DNA of 64,000 nucleotides from Sphaerolaimus hirsutus (lineage: Eukaryota > Nematoda > Chromadorea > Monhysterida > Sphaerolaimidae), in assembly GCA_964036195.1 (NCBI GenBank), contig OZ038459.1:20829206-20893205 (forward strand), read 5' to 3'. Under the pieces are notes generated by a model that worked only from the letters and a program-made list of their open reading frames with translations, was not told where the DNA came from and did not search any database. Shown here piece after piece: positions 62,850 through 64,000 of this stretch; the first letter of the stretch is position 1; every line of letters starts with the position of its first letter. The position numbers were made by a program, and so were the translations under genes.

Positions 62850-63286
62850 CCAATTCATTGTGATTGGAAAAGCAGAATTTTTTGTTCTGTTGACATTGTT
62901 GGATTCATTGCGTTTCTTTGGCTCAGTGCCAATTTTCCTTTGAGCGTTCAGAATGGCTTGTCCACTTTATTGAACTGCTTTATTCGGGGGAATTGTAATT
63001 ACAACAAAACGTCACTCAAACTTAGCCAGTCCCGAGCCCTGTATTTAAAGTGTAAAGTCAAGTGATAGATATCATGTAAATGTCAGAGAAATTTGTCAAT
63101 TGCAATGTGTTAAAATTTCAAAAACAAAGTTTTCCTTTGTTTTGATAGACACCTTTATGTAACATTTGACAACTGGCTTGACACTATACAGAGCTCGGGA
63201 CTGTCCCCAGGGAGCATTTGATCAGGCAGACGCAATGAATTGGGCTGTCAGAAAAAAATCTGTCGGGCAAATTAAATTTCAGCCCT
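62806..63286. mobile_element. Element with CTGGTGCCAGATTTAATTT ends
   Basis: The left end and its near complement AAATTAAATTTCAGCCCTGG are inverted, with a second shared block CCAATTCATTG inside. Related to the 6866-12337 ends. Holds a CAGTCCCGAGCCCTG MITE at 63025-63214. Confidence 0.5.
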
Positions 63287-63631
63287 GGTCAGTGCTTGCT
63301 ACGGGCCAATTTTGTTGATTCGTTCACAAGAGGCACTACACAAAACATATTCAAATTTGAGATGGAAAATTATTTTTTGGCACGATGCCAACATTGTGAA
63401 AAGTGGTAAAATTGGTGGCAGCAATGGGCAGAGACCTAATATTGTCAATTCAGCACAAGGGGAAGATGCTCAGAAGACATATTTTGACCTGTATCGGTTC
63501 TGATGTGATATTTTTGTGATGTGAATTCTTCTGTTTCTGATTAATTGTTTGTCATTAGCTGCTGATCGGAAAAGCATTGATTCAGGACATTTCATACCAA
63601 AAATTCCGTGTCATTCCAAAAGCGCCATGAC

Positions 63632-63775
63632 TAGTGATGTAAAAGCGCCATGGTGCTAGCGCCAATGCAAAAAGCGCCATGGCGCTTTTCCAGACCACGG
63701 CGCCAAGCGCCAATGGCGCCAGGAGGCTATGGCGCCAAGCGCCAATGGCGCCAGCGCCAAAATATTTTCCTTTTA
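63632..63775. repeat. TAGTGATG element fragment with GGCGCC palindromes
   Basis: Starts TAGTGATGTAAAAGCGCC, followed by AGCGCCAATGGCGCCA blocks. Right end not found. Confidence 0.55.
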
Positions 63776-63794
63776 TGACACAGGCACAGTCAAC

Positions 63795-64000
63795 GATGGG
63801 TAAGTTCTCAAAAAAACAAACACTTTCTGTGTTTTGAGTTTTTCAAAAATGAATACCTGTGTTTTGAGTTTTTTTCTCGAAAAAAACTTGAGTAACTCTG
63901 TTTTTATTTCTGTGTTTTTTATAAAAACTCAGTTTTTCGAGTTTTTTTACTAAAAAACTCGAGTTTTTCCCCAAAAAACTCAAGTTTTTCCAAAAAATTA
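63795..64000. repeat. AAAACTCGAGTTTTT-type simple repeat
   Basis: Dense AAAAACTCAAGTTTTT units on both strands up to the window end; probably the core of another MITE of the simple-core type. Confidence 0.55.

Overview
The window is eukaryotic, from an invertebrate animal genome that I cannot place further. Coding sequence is broken into short exons with consistent splice sites and phases. The long introns are packed with nested, mostly non-autonomous transposons. Nothing looks prokaryotic: there are no operons, rRNA or CRISPR. One assembly gap of 200 N lies at 51311-51510.

Layout. (1) 530-2905, minus strand: a degraded copy of a Penelope-like retroelement (LTR-like promoter region plus a spliced ORF1, no reverse transcriptase). 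(2) 3183-38927, minus strand: an 11-exon gene I assembled by matching splice sites and phases. It encodes a predicted secreted protein of about 435 residues: signal peptide, two C-type lectin-like regions, two PAN/apple regions. Its introns hold the densest transposon nest of the window. They include a 6.15-kb element with long inverted arms (15387-21536) that carries two plus-strand exons of a coiled-coil protein, a 3.7-kb element with 32-bp terminal repeats (7659-11384), and a plus-strand Ly6-like last exon (36570-36806). (3) 40171-47809 (perhaps to 48595), minus strand: a second multi-exon gene of unknown function, about 752 residues visible. (4) 47810-52195: more nested MITEs and the gap. 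(5) 52196-59827, minus strand: an apparently intact 7.6-kb Penelope-like element of the permuted Naiad type. It has two nearly identical LTR-like direct repeats with TATA boxes, a spliced ORF1 whose first exon lies in the repeat, and a 975-codon ORF2 with an N-terminal GIY-YIG nuclease followed by reverse transcriptase. (6) 59948-64000: a 1.2-kb foldback element, a TA-flanked MITE and a possible small membrane-protein exon.

How the parts relate. The retroelement is the only visible autonomous mobile element. It sits inside an older MITE and is nearly intact, so it is young. Many MITEs have exact or near-exact 8-bp target duplications (hAT-like) or TA duplications (Tc1/mariner-like). I verified these by eye at both ends. 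Several hAT-like families share an odd design: terminal repeats around a core of one short GC-rich or A/C/G repeat unit. Exon models, domain calls and element borders were all read by eye. No database search was possible.
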